From NCBI GenBank assembly GCA_947630315.1, contig CANRHA010000036.1, positions 1 to 11,611 of the forward strand: DNA of 11,611 bases. Reading direction: 5' to 3'. Both the position numbers and the translations under genes were made by a program. This document shows, in pieces, positions 5,963 through 11,611 of this stretch. This stretch comes from an uncultured Clostridia bacterium (GTDB lineage: Bacteria > Bacillota > Clostridia > Oscillospirales > Ruminococcaceae). Position 1 is the stretch's first letter. Each line of letters opens with the position of its first letter. The notes below the pieces were generated by a model. The model ran no database searches and had not been told where the DNA came from. It saw nothing but the letters and a program-made list of their open reading frames with translations.

Positions 5963-7000
5963 TCACCGGCGCCTCCCCAGCCTTACCGCCCACACGAGGA
6001 TCATCACGCCGTACACGGCCATCCACATATACAGGCTCAGGCTGCGGCTAAGAAGGGTCACGTCCGAGACGGCCTCGGCGGCCAGAAAACCGCGGTAAAC
6101 GCTTATCGCCATCATCTCGTTTATGCCCATGGCGCCGGGAAGCGGTATAAACCCCACGCCGACAAACACCACCGCCTGTATCAGCATAAAGCTTATAAGC
6201 GGCGCTTCTGCGGCCCCGAGGCTCATTCCCGCGCAGTAGGGCACAGCGAACATCGCGCACACCTGCACGAGCGAAATAAGACAGGTTTTTACCAGTTCTT
6301 TCGGATTTTTTCTGATATAGTCCGCGCAGCCGCCGTATTCCGAGATAAACCCCTCGGTTTTTTCCGCTATTTTTTTCTCTAAATTTTTGCTGATCACCCC
6401 TGCGGCACGCCCGAAAGCTTTCGCGGCCTTTTCGGCAAAGCTCCTCGAAAAAATAAACACCGCCAGCGCAAGCGCAATAACCGCGTTTATCACAATCCCG
6501 AGGACCAAAAGCCATATCATCGGCCCGAGTTCATTATTTAACATTCGTATATTCAGCAAAAGCCCTGTCGCGCTGAGGGCTACCGCCGCTATCTGATAGC
6601 CGAGAAGATTGTTGAATATACTTAACATTCCGTGGGAAATATGTATCCCGTCCGAGCACATAAAGAACAGCTGTACCGGCTGACCGCCCGAGGAAGACGG
6701 CGTTATCGCGTTGAAGAATATCCCCACGGCGGCGTATTTATAACAGCCTATCAGGCTTTTGCGGTACCCCGAGGCGCGCAGGAGCCGCCAAATATTAAGC
6801 CCCTCGGCGAAGGCGTAAACGACCATAAGCCCCGCGCCTAACAGTATATACCTTAGATCCGCAGACTTTAAAAGCTCTGAAAGATGTTCAAGGCTGAGTT
6901 CGCGGAATATTTTTCTGACGGTGAACCAGAAAAGCAGTATAAACAGCACCGCCCCGACGGCTATTGTTTTTTTAGGAATCAGCTTGTCGTTAGTTTTCAA
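5963..7000 (-). CDS. YbhN/AglD-type flippase-like integral membrane protein
   Basis: A 345-residue polytopic membrane protein of the family that includes the flippase domain of lysyl-phosphatidylglycerol synthase. Signature segments are TPSSSGGQPVQ (100-110) and PLPGAMGINE (286-295). Hydrophobic segments lie near 12-26, 51-68, 128-150, 160-184, 238-258, 266-287 and 320-340, with a positive C-terminus (RLGRRR). There is no aminoacyl-transfer domain, so it is not full-length MprF. It probably handles a lipid or lipid-linked sugar; the substrate is unknown. The start is TTG at 7000, one base after the glf stop, with GGGG at 7011-7014 as a weak RBS. No in-frame ATG lies nearby, so coupling to glf translation is likely. 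Confidence 0.82.
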   Translation of the reverse strand: MKTNDKLIPKKTIAVGAVLFILLFWFTVRKIFRELSLEHLSELLKSADLRYILLGAGLMVVYAFAEGLNIWRLLRASGYRKSLIGCYKYAAVGIFFNAITPSSSGGQPVQLFFMCSDGIHISHGMLSIFNNLLGYQIAAVALSATGLLLNIRMLNNELGPMIWLLVLGIVINAVIALALAVFIFSRSFAEKAAKAFGRAAGVISKNLEKKIAEKTEGFISEYGGCADYIRKNPKELVKTCLISLVQVCAMFAVPYCAGMSLGAAEAPLISFMLIQAVVFVGVGFIPLPGAMGINEMMAISVYRGFLAAEAVSDVTLLSRSLSLYMWMAVYGVMILVWAVRLGRRR

Positions 7001-7001
7001 G

Positions 7002-8120
7002 TCAAATTTTCCCCAGTTCTTTTTCGCTAAGCTTAAGCGCCGATTCTATAACGGCGTCCATGTCGTAATACCGGTATTCGCCGAGCCGCCCGCCGAAGAT
7101 GACCCCGTTCTCCTTTTCGGCAAGCCGGCTGTAGGCCTCGTACAGCTTTACGTTTTTTTCGTTGATTATAGGATAATAAGGTTCGGCTCCCGGCCGCCAT
7201 TCCGAAGAATATTCGCGGCTGATGACCGTCTTTTTTATATCCTCGCCCGAGGCGCTCCTGCCGAATGTGAACCATTTGTGCTCGATTATCCTCGTCCAGG
7301 GCGTTTCGCTGTCGGTGTAGTTCACAACCGCGTTGCCCTGATAGTTTTCCGTGTCCATGATCTCCGTTTCAAAGCTTACGGTGCGGTATTCAAGCGCGCC
7401 GAGTCGGCAGCCGAAGTAACCGTCTATCGGCCCGGTGAATATTACCTTGCCGGCCATGGACATAAGGCTTAGCTTATCCTCCAAAAAATCGGTATTCAGC
7501 TTTACCTCGACGCCGTCGAGCATTCTTGAGACCATCTCGGTGTAGCCGTTTACGGGTATTCCCTGATAAAGCGAGTTAAAGTAGTTGTTGTCGTAGGTAA
7601 GCCTGAACGGCAGGCGCTTTATTATATCGGGCGGAAGCTCGCGGCAGGAACGCCCCCACTGTTTTTCGGTGTAGCCCTTTATTAGCTTTTCGTAGATATC
7701 CCTGCCCACGAGCGAAACCGCCTGCTCCTCAAGGTTTGTAGGCGTGCCCTTGAACGCGCCGCGCTGCTCGGATATCTTTTTCATCGCCTCGTCGGGCGTT
7801 GCAACTCCCCACATTCGGTTGAAGGTGTACATATTAAAGGGCAGGGAATATATTTCGCCGCGGTAGTTTGCAACCGGCGAGTTGGTGTATCTGTTGAACT
7901 CCGAAAACTGCCCGACGTAGTTCCATACGCGGGCGTTGTTTGTATGAAAAATATGCGCGCCGTACTTATGGACCTGAACGCCCTCGACCTCCTCGGTGTA
8001 GGTGTTTCCGGCTATATGGGGCCGCTTTTCAACAACAAGGACCTTTTTGCCGCAGCGGCGGGCTTCATGGGCGAAAACCGCCCCGAAAAGCCCCGCGCCG
8101 GCTACAATATAATCGTACAT
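7002..8120 (-). CDS. glf: UDP-galactopyranose mutase
   Basis: A 372-residue flavoenzyme interconverting UDP-galactopyranose and UDP-galactofuranose, the Galf donor for surface glycans. The FAD-binding GAGLFG lies at 8-13. Family blocks are EKRPHIAGN (31-39), HKYGAHIFHT (51-60), YTEKQWG (150-156, substrate-stacking W155), RLPFR (169-173), TRIIEHKWFTFGR (276-288) and FGGRLGEYRYYDMD (342-355). Length and order match bacterial enzymes. GGAGAG lies just upstream of the ATG, and 22 bp separate it from the glycosyltransferase stop. It implies that a galactofuranose-containing polymer or glycolipid is made in this organism. Confidence 0.96.
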   Translation of the reverse strand: MYDYIVAGAGLFGAVFAHEARRCGKKVLVVEKRPHIAGNTYTEEVEGVQVHKYGAHIFHTNNARVWNYVGQFSEFNRYTNSPVANYRGEIYSLPFNMYTFNRMWGVATPDEAMKKISEQRGAFKGTPTNLEEQAVSLVGRDIYEKLIKGYTEKQWGRSCRELPPDIIKRLPFRLTYDNNYFNSLYQGIPVNGYTEMVSRMLDGVEVKLNTDFLEDKLSLMSMAGKVIFTGPIDGYFGCRLGALEYRTVSFETEIMDTENYQGNAVVNYTDSETPWTRIIEHKWFTFGRSASGEDIKKTVISREYSSEWRPGAEPYYPIINEKNVKLYEAYSRLAEKENGVIFGGRLGEYRYYDMDAVIESALKLSEKELGKI

Positions 8121-8142
8121 AAAAACTCTCCGAAAAAATTTA

Positions 8143-9162
8143 TCAGTTTAAGCCGAGAACCTTTGAGAATATCCTGTAAAGATATTTAGCTATCGCGCAG
8201 CCGGCCTTTCCGGGAAGATTGCTCATTATAACCGTTATCCTGCGGCGAAGTTCGGCGGCAAGTTCTGGGTCTATATCGGCTATATCGCGCCACATCTGTT
8301 TTTTCTTTTCGATGTCCTCGTCGGCCATTCTGACGCTTAGGAATATGCAGGTTATCGTGCAGATGATCTCAAGATAATTCAGCATATAATTGAGGCAGGT
8401 GCGCGAGTCGGTGACTTTTTTGCTGTCGCTGTATATCTTCGACATGATTTTTGAGACCCGGATATACTGATCTACCTGCTTTACGAGCTTCTCCTCGCTT
8501 ACCGACTGCCCCTCGCGGCCGATAAAGTACCAGTACAGATCGGTATCGACATAGCGGAAGGTTTTTACATACGGCAGCGGCTGAAACGCGTAGATGTTAT
8601 CGACATAAAAAGTGTGTTCCGGCAAAACAAGCTTGCACTCCCTGAGCATCTCGGTGCGATAGGTGATCGAGTGCATGAGTATGTAATGATACTTTTTTAT
8701 CTTCTTTACGGTATCCCAGCTGAGGGTCTTGCCCTCGGGCAGGCCCTTGGGCTTCATCACGAACTTGCGCTTGGCGTCTTTTTTGTCGTAGACGTAGTTT
8801 GTTAAAAGCATGTCCGGGGCGTCGGGAGTGCCGCGAAGCTCCTTAAGATATTCAATGACCGCGGGAAGGCCGTGCTCGTCGAGCCTGTCGTCGCTGTCGA
8901 CCACCTTGAAGTATTCGCCCGATGCGGCTTTAAGCCCGGCGTTTATGCCAGAACCGTGGCCGCCGTTTTCCTTGTGGATCACCTTTACGGTATCGGGGTA
9001 ATCGCGGGCGTACCTGTCGGCAATTTCGGGGGTGCCGTCGGTAGAACCGTCGTCGACGATAATGATCTCGACGTCGTCTCCGCCCGTAAGCAGAGACGCA
9101 AGGCAGCGGTCAAGGTAATCCTCGGAATTATAACACGGCACAACGATACTCAAAAGTTTCAT
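8143..9162 (-). CDS. Glycosyltransferase family 2 protein
   Basis: A 339-residue GT-A fold enzyme. The N-terminus LSIVVPCYNSEDYLDRCLASLL (first residues of the fold), DDGSTDGT (37-44), NGGHGSGINAG (66-76) and metal-binding DSDD (89-92) are classical GT2 features. The C-terminal third (about 230-339) has amphipathic helices and a hydrophobic stretch near 260-277 that may lie against the membrane; there is no clear transmembrane helix bundle. It is first in the operon with glf, so it may use UDP-Galf or act in the same glycan. Donor and acceptor cannot be read from sequence. GGAAAGG precedes the ATG by about 10 nt. Confidence 0.88.
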   Translation of the reverse strand: MKLLSIVVPCYNSEDYLDRCLASLLTGGDDVEIIIVDDGSTDGTPEIADRYARDYPDTVKVIHKENGGHGSGINAGLKAASGEYFKVVDSDDRLDEHGLPAVIEYLKELRGTPDAPDMLLTNYVYDKKDAKRKFVMKPKGLPEGKTLSWDTVKKIKKYHYILMHSITYRTEMLRECKLVLPEHTFYVDNIYAFQPLPYVKTFRYVDTDLYWYFIGREGQSVSEEKLVKQVDQYIRVSKIMSKIYSDSKKVTDSRTCLNYMLNYLEIICTITCIFLSVRMADEDIEKKKQMWRDIADIDPELAAELRRRITVIMSNLPGKAGCAIAKYLYRIFSKVLGLN

Positions 9163-9207
9163 ACAAAACGACCTTTCCGGATTATTTTGCGAAAGCTATA
9201 CACTAAA

Positions 9208-9236
9208 ATTATATTGCCTGCGAGGGAAGTTGTCAA
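9208..9236 (-). promoter_or_regulatory. Consensus promoter of the glycan operon
   Basis: Minus strand: TTGACA (9231-9236), 17 bp, TATAAT (9208-9213), perfect, within CCCCTTGACAA. The predicted leader is about 40 nt. Confidence 0.88.
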
Positions 9237-9253
9237 GGGGCTGCCGCGGCCAA

Positions 9254-9274
9254 GATGTGGCCGAAGGCCACATC
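9254..9274. repeat. Perfect 9-bp hairpin beside heptamer array 4
   Basis: GATGTGGCC (9254-9262), GAA, GGCCACATC (9266-9274). It overlaps the array by two bases and follows it when the array is read in its pyrimidine direction (minus), the same polarity as at elements A and B. It is not followed by a T run, so it is not an obvious terminator. Confidence 0.7.
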
Positions 9275-9307
9275 ATAGATATTAGATGTTAGATATTAGG
9301 TATTAGA
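9273..9307 (-). repeat. Heptamer array 4 (5 x 7 nt, YCTAAYA, minus orientation)
   Basis: Read on the minus strand the units are TCTAATA, CCTAATA, TCTAACA, TCTAATA and TCTATGA. It is the same unit type as array 2 but in opposite orientation. It lies about 36 bp upstream of the -35 of the glycan operon promoter. Confidence 0.8.
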
Positions 9308-9311
9308 AAGG

Positions 9312-9341
9312 CTCTCAGAGGGTTAGAGTGACAGAGTGAGA
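9312..9341 (-). repeat. Octamer-phased relative of the heptamer arrays
   Basis: Next to array 4, minus-strand units TCTGTCAC, TCTAACCC and TCTGAGAG follow a period of 8 instead of 7. The 13-mer CACTCTGTCACTC in it recurs on the plus strand at 10859-10871. Confidence 0.55.
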
Positions 9342-9343
9342 CT

Positions 9344-9690
9344 ATCTGAGCTTGATGAAAAGGGGCACCTGCGCTAATTCATACGCCCGCATAACAGCAA
9401 AAGCAGACGGAGAGCGGGTTTTGTTTGGCGGAGCATAGGGGATTCGTAACCAGCAGAGGCATTCATATTGAAAAGCAAATTATTTCCGCACGGTTATGAA
9501 ATACTCTCATGAGCTGCCGCCGACGGTCTGACCCATACCCCCTAAAACGGCAATATGAAATGCTTTAGCTGTCTTACGCAAGACATTTCTTCTTTGCTTA
9601 ATTTGTTAAAGCAATTTGTAAGCAACCGGTGTATTTCCGCACACGGTCGCGCACGGGTCGCAGATAGCTTTGAATCCTGAATTATATATG
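9344..9690. other. Gene-free stretch with several inverted and direct repeats
   Basis: No gene is supported. TATTTCCGCACGGT (9481-9494) recurs as TATTTCCGCACACGGT (9632-9647). GCATTCATATTG (9459-9470) is complementary, with one extra base, to CAATATGAAATGC (9551-9563). Local hairpins are GTCTT-ACGC-AAGAC (9571-9584) inside GAAAT/ATTTC arms, and TTGCTTAA/TTAAAGCAA (9594-9614). It may be a folded RNA or a decayed repeat. Confidence 0.45.
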
Positions 9691-9692
9691 AC

Positions 9693-9725
9693 AAATCCCC
9701 GAAAATACGCGGTTTTCGGGGATTT
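9693..9725 (-). terminator. Terminator-like stem after rpsI
   Basis: A 13-bp perfect stem: AAATCCCCGAAAA (9693-9705) pairs with TTTTCGGGGATTT (9713-9725), loop of seven. It lies 35 nt after the rpsI stop. The minus-strand tail is only weakly T-rich beyond the stem's own T residues; on the plus strand the tail is TGATATTTTG. Confidence 0.7.
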
Positions 9726-9760
9726 TGATATTTTGTGAAATTGTTCGAAAAGGGAAATTT

Positions 9761-10162
9761 TTAACGTTTCGAGAACTGCGGAGCGCGACGGGCGGCTTTG
9801 AGGCCGTACTTCTTTCTTTCCTTCATTCTCGGGTCGCGGGTGAGGAAGCCGGCCGCCTTGAGCTGGGGTCTGAGCTCGGCGTTGTACTGCAATAACGCTC
9901 TCGAAAGGCCGTGGCGGATCGCGCCGGCCTGACCCGAAACGCCGCCGCCTGCAACCGTGCAGACGATATCAAACTGCTCCTCGGCGCCGATAAGGTTGAG
10001 CGGCTGACGGACGATGAGCTTTAAAGTTTCGAGGCCGAAGTAGTCGTCGATATCTCTGCCGTTGACGGTGATCTTACCTGTTCCCTGATATACGCGAACA
10101 CGGGCTACGGAATGCTTTCTTCTGCCTGTGCCGTAAAAATAAGGATTCTTTGATTCGTACAT
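9761..10162 (-). CDS. rpsI: 30S ribosomal protein S9
   Basis: 133 residues, full length. It starts with the short YESKNPYFYGTGRRKHSVARVRV block. The conserved centre GGGVSGQAGAIRHG (72-85) is present, and it ends in the basic tail RRAPQFSKR, which reaches into the ribosomal P site in S9 proteins. GGGAGG lies about 8 nt upstream of the ATG. Only 20 bp separate it from rplM, the usual bacterial pairing, so both are read from the rplM promoter. Confidence 0.98.
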   Translation of the reverse strand: MYESKNPYFYGTGRRKHSVARVRVYQGTGKITVNGRDIDDYFGLETLKLIVRQPLNLIGAEEQFDIVCTVAGGGVSGQAGAIRHGLSRALLQYNAELRPQLKAAGFLTRDPRMKERKKYGLKAARRAPQFSKR

Positions 10163-10182
10163 ATCCTAAACCTCCCTCTTGA

Positions 10183-10617
10183 TTAAAGCTCGATCTCGAT
10201 TGCCTCGGGCTTTTGGGCGGCATGAGGATGCTCGCTGCCCTTATAGGCACGGAGTCTGGTGAGCGAATTTGCACCGATAGAATTTTTGGGGAGCATTCCC
10301 CGGACCGCGTAGGTAATAGCCCTCTCGGGTTCCTTAGCCATCATATCCGAATACTTATATTCTTTAAGATGGCCGATCCAACCGGTGTGCCAGCGGCGAA
10401 CCTTCTTCTGAAGCTTCGAGCCTGTAAGAACTGCCTTTTCGCAGTTGATGATTATAACATGATCTCCGCAATCCACATGCGGGGTATAAGTGGGCTTATT
10501 CTTACCGTTCAAGATAGAAGCAGCCGCTGCCGCAACTCTGCCGAGCGGCTTGCCTGCGGCGTCGATAAGATACCACTTGCGCTCAACGTTCTGCGGATTT
10601 GCCATGAATGTTGACAT
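10183..10617 (-). CDS. rplM: 50S ribosomal protein L13
   Basis: 144 residues, normal length. Recognisable blocks are KWYLIDAAGKPLGRVAA (14-30), YTPHVDCGDHVIIINCEKAVLTG (44-66) and ERAITYAVRGMLPKN (97-111). Two candidate methionines lie at residues 1 and 5; AGGAGG at 10625-10630 with 7-nt spacing selects the first. L13 is an early assembly protein of the large subunit. It is first in the rplM-rpsI operon, with a perfect promoter and a structured leader that suggests autoregulation. Confidence 0.98.
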   Translation of the reverse strand: MSTFMANPQNVERKWYLIDAAGKPLGRVAAAAASILNGKNKPTYTPHVDCGDHVIIINCEKAVLTGSKLQKKVRRWHTGWIGHLKEYKYSDMMAKEPERAITYAVRGMLPKNSIGANSLTRLRAYKGSEHPHAAQKPEAIEIEL

Positions 10618-10645
10618 TGTAATTCCTCCTGATTGATTGATAACC

Positions 10646-10695
10646 GGCGGGAGGTTCTTAACGGGCCGAACGCCGCCATGTTCCGGCTTTGCCGG
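10646..10695 (-). promoter_or_regulatory. Structured leader of rplM-rpsI, probable L13 autoregulatory leader
   Basis: In the minus-strand transcript a two-part stem pairs 10673-10677 with 10646-10650 (GGCGG/CCGCC) and 10668-10671 with 10654-10657 (GTTC/GAAC). A preceding hairpin CCGGC-AAA-GCCGG occupies 10683-10695. Position and stem plan fit the L13 ribosomal-protein leader known in Firmicutes; the family match is from memory and not computed. Confidence 0.6.
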
Positions 10696-10707
10696 GCAAC
10701 AAACGGT

Positions 10708-10736
10708 ATTATATTACCGCTTTTCGGATTTGTCAA
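10708..10736 (-). promoter_or_regulatory. Consensus promoter of rplM-rpsI
   Basis: Minus strand: TTGACA (10731-10736), 17 bp, TATAAT (10708-10713), perfect, within CCCCTTGACAA. An A/T-rich tract upstream (about 10750-10768, AAATATATTTTAAAAAA) is placed as an UP element would be. Confidence 0.9.
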
Positions 10737-10768
10737 GGGGTTTTCGGAACTTTTTTAAAATATATTTG

Positions 10769-10829
10769 AATTTCTTTCTGTTTCTCTTGATTTCTCTTGA
10801 TTTTTCTTTAAATCTTGAATTTCATTTCA
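10769..10829. other. T-rich stretch with a 10-nt direct repeat
   Basis: TTTCTCTTGA occurs twice in tandem (10781-10800), followed by a diverged third copy. There is no ORF. It lies upstream of the rplM promoter. Confidence 0.5.
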
Positions 10830-10850
10830 TCTATCTTCTACCCTCTAATC
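10830..10850 (+). repeat. Short heptamer array (3 x 7 nt)
   Basis: TCTATCT, TCTACCC and TCTAATC in phase. Flanking bases do not continue the pattern, so this looks like a truncated or decayed member of the array family. Confidence 0.55.
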
Positions 10851-10890
10851 AGGCGCCGCACTCTGTCACTCCCGCCCCTGTTGGTGCGCA

Positions 10891-10925
10891 TCTGTTTTCT
10901 GCCCTCTGTCCTCTGTTTTCTAATC
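10891..10925 (+). repeat. Heptamer array 5 (5 x 7 nt, TCTGNYY)
   Basis: TCTGTTT, TCTGCCC, TCTGTCC, TCTGTTT, TCTAATC. The last unit has switched from TCTG to TCTA. It faces array 6 across an 8-bp centre. Confidence 0.8.
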
Positions 10926-10939
10926 GCATGAGCGAATAG
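10920..10939. repeat. Hairpin joining heptamer arrays 5 and 6
   Basis: CTAATCGC (10920-10927), ATGA, GCGAATAG (10932-10939): seven pairs and one A-A mismatch. The arms are the terminal heptamers of two oppositely oriented arrays plus GC/GC. Confidence 0.65.
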
Positions 10940-10968
10940 TAGTTAGAGAGTAGTTGTTAGTAGTTAGT
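10934..10968 (-). repeat. Heptamer array 6 (5 x 7 nt, NCTAAYN, minus orientation)
   Basis: Minus-strand units ACTAACT, ACTAACA, ACTACTC, TCTAACT and ACTATTC keep CTA at exact 7-nt spacing. Together with array 5 it makes a 78-bp inverted pair. Confidence 0.75.
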
Positions 10969-10981
10969 TGATGGGGGTGCT

Positions 10982-11016
10982 GAGGGTGAGCGATAATACG
11001 AGGGTAAGCGAATACC
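10982..11016 (+). repeat. 18-nt tandem direct repeat
   Basis: GAGGGTGAGCGATAATAC (10982-10999) is followed directly by GAGGGTAAGCGAATAC, which has one base deleted. The core AGCGAATA also occurs at 10931-10938. Confidence 0.55.
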
Positions 11017-11044
11017 TTTTACCCCATCGGTGGCAGGCTGTATC

Positions 11045-11064
11045 GCACGCCTGCGAAGGCGCGC
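11045..11064. repeat. GC hairpin beside heptamer array 7
   Basis: GCACGCCT (11045-11052), GCGA loop, AGGCGCGC (11057-11064), one mismatch. An alternative stem pairs GCAGGC (11033-11038) with GCCTGC (11049-11054). No T run follows on the minus strand, so it is a poor terminator for the gene at 11105. Confidence 0.55.
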
Positions 11065-11065
11065 C

Positions 11066-11100
11066 TCTGTTTTCTGTCCTCTGTCCTCTGTCCTCTATCC
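11066..11100 (+). repeat. Heptamer array 7 (5 x 7 nt, TCTGTYY)
   Basis: TCTGTTT, TCTGTCC three times and TCTATCC. This is the most regular array, with three identical units. It ends four bases before the stop codon of the convergent-reading glycosidase gene, so it lies in that gene's 3' untranslated region as a purine-rich strand. Confidence 0.85.
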
Positions 11101-11104
11101 GCGC

Positions 11105-11611
11105 CTACTGCTCAAACGTCACCCAATCAAGCTCCGCCTCGCCCTCGCCGGAGAACTCGAAGTACACCGCGCGCTTGCCTATGATGCCCGAGGTGAGCGC
11201 GGCCGTTGTCTCGCCCTGCCCGATCTCTGCCTCGGCCACGACCCTGCCGCGGAAGCTGTCGAACCTGACCTTAACGGTCATCGGCTTTGTGGCCGACGCC
11301 GATACGGTAACGCTTTTCGGAGCATTCGTGCCGAATTGCAGATACCTGAACCCGACGGTCGTGCCGCTTTTTATATTTACGATCGGCGCGGAAACGCCCT
11401 CTGTCTGCTCGTAGACGGGCTTTATATATGCCTGATGAAGCGGGCTTATATGGCAGGCGTAACCCGCGGAGATCACCTTATATGCGTCAAGACCGTTTAC
11501 ACTCGCCCCGCATGAAGTCATCTCCACCGGCTTTGATGATACAGGCTCGCCGGCGACGTACGTTATATCGCCGATGTAAATTTTTCCGTCCTTTGCAACG
11601 GCCACGTCTAC
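11105..11611 (-). CDS. C-terminal part of a GH43-like glycosidase with a CBM6-like end (partial)
   Basis: 168 residues are visible. The frame is open through the window edge, so the apparent start at 11605 (GTG) is not a real start. The visible part begins in VAVAKDGKIYIGDITY and has PVEMTSCGAS, typical of the junction between a GH43 five-blade propeller and its C-terminal carbohydrate-binding module. It continues with NIKSGTTVGFRYLQFG, VKVRFDS and a final GEAELDWVTFEQ, which resemble CBM6-type beta-sandwich edges. GH43 enzymes remove arabinose or xylose units from plant polysaccharides. The catalytic propeller and any signal peptide lie outside the window, so family assignment rests on the tail alone. 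It ends in TAG. Confidence 0.65.
   Translation of the reverse strand, partial: VDVAVAKDGKIYIGDITYVAGEPVSSKPVEMTSCGASVNGLDAYKVISAGYACHISPLHQAYIKPVYEQTEGVSAPIVNIKSGTTVGFRYLQFGTNAPKSVTVSASATKPMTVKVRFDSFRGRVVAEAEIGQGETTAALTSGIIGKRAVYFEFSGEGEAELDWVTFEQ

Noticed and set aside
5510..6026. Overlapping minus-strand frames and an 86-codon plus-strand frame across element B
   Set aside because: Low-complexity Ala/Arg/Pro/Gly translations caused by the GC-rich palindromes; no RBS and no family resemblance.
7940..8189. Plus-strand frames over the start of glf
   Set aside because: They are antisense to the FAD-binding region of glf, without RBS or domain.
9344..9690. A decayed gene or IS between the glycan operon and rpsI
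   Set aside because: No frame shows a recognisable domain, and no terminal inverted repeats with target duplication could be defined.
1..11100. Heptamer arrays as CRISPR arrays
   Set aside because: Units are 7 nt, with no repeat/spacer alternation and no cas genes.

Overview
The window reads like the chromosome of an obligately anaerobic, gut-type member of the Clostridia (Oscillospiraceae-like; inference). The grounds are an oxygen-independent class III ribonucleotide reductase, a xylan/arabinan-type glycosidase end, near-perfect Gram-positive RBSs (AGGAGG, AAGGAG), consensus sigma-A promoters, and coding DNA of roughly 50% GC. No phage, IS, CRISPR or tRNA gene is visible.

Layout: (1) 1-316, a repeat-rich intergenic region; (2) 317-961 (+), a PIN/NYN-like nuclease-fold gene with its own promoter and terminator; (3) 1081-5216 (-), a deoxynucleotide-synthesis block nrdG -> nrdD-redoxin fusion -> trxB-like reductase; (4) about 5300-5960, a gene-poor stretch with terminators and a large multi-hairpin element; (5) 5963-9162 (-), a glycan operon: GT2 glycosyltransferase -> UDP-galactopyranose mutase -> YbhN-type flippase-like membrane protein; (6) 9240-9690, repeats and hairpins without a gene; (7) 9761-10617 (-), rplM-rpsI with a structured leader; (8) 10740-11104, repeats; (9) 11105-11611 (-), the C-terminal end of a secreted-type GH43/CBM6-like glycosidase that runs off the window.

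How the genes fit together: NrdG installs the glycyl radical on NrdD. NrdD carries its own C-terminal CPNC redoxin, and the next gene, 13 bp downstream, is a thioredoxin-reductase homologue that probably re-reduces it. The nrdD promoter carries a 14/16 match to the NrdR box, with a degenerate second box 16 bp away. The glycan operon would make UDP-galactofuranose, transfer a sugar and perhaps move a lipid-linked product across the membrane.

The least explained signal is intergenic. Seven arrays each hold exactly five degenerate heptamers (35 nt; TCTGNYY or NCTAAYN) in one reading phase. Two GC-rich elements, A and B, fold into the same outer stem plus three hairpins although the arm sequences differ. 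Each of these two elements directly follows a five-heptamer array. This composite family is the best candidate here for something undescribed.
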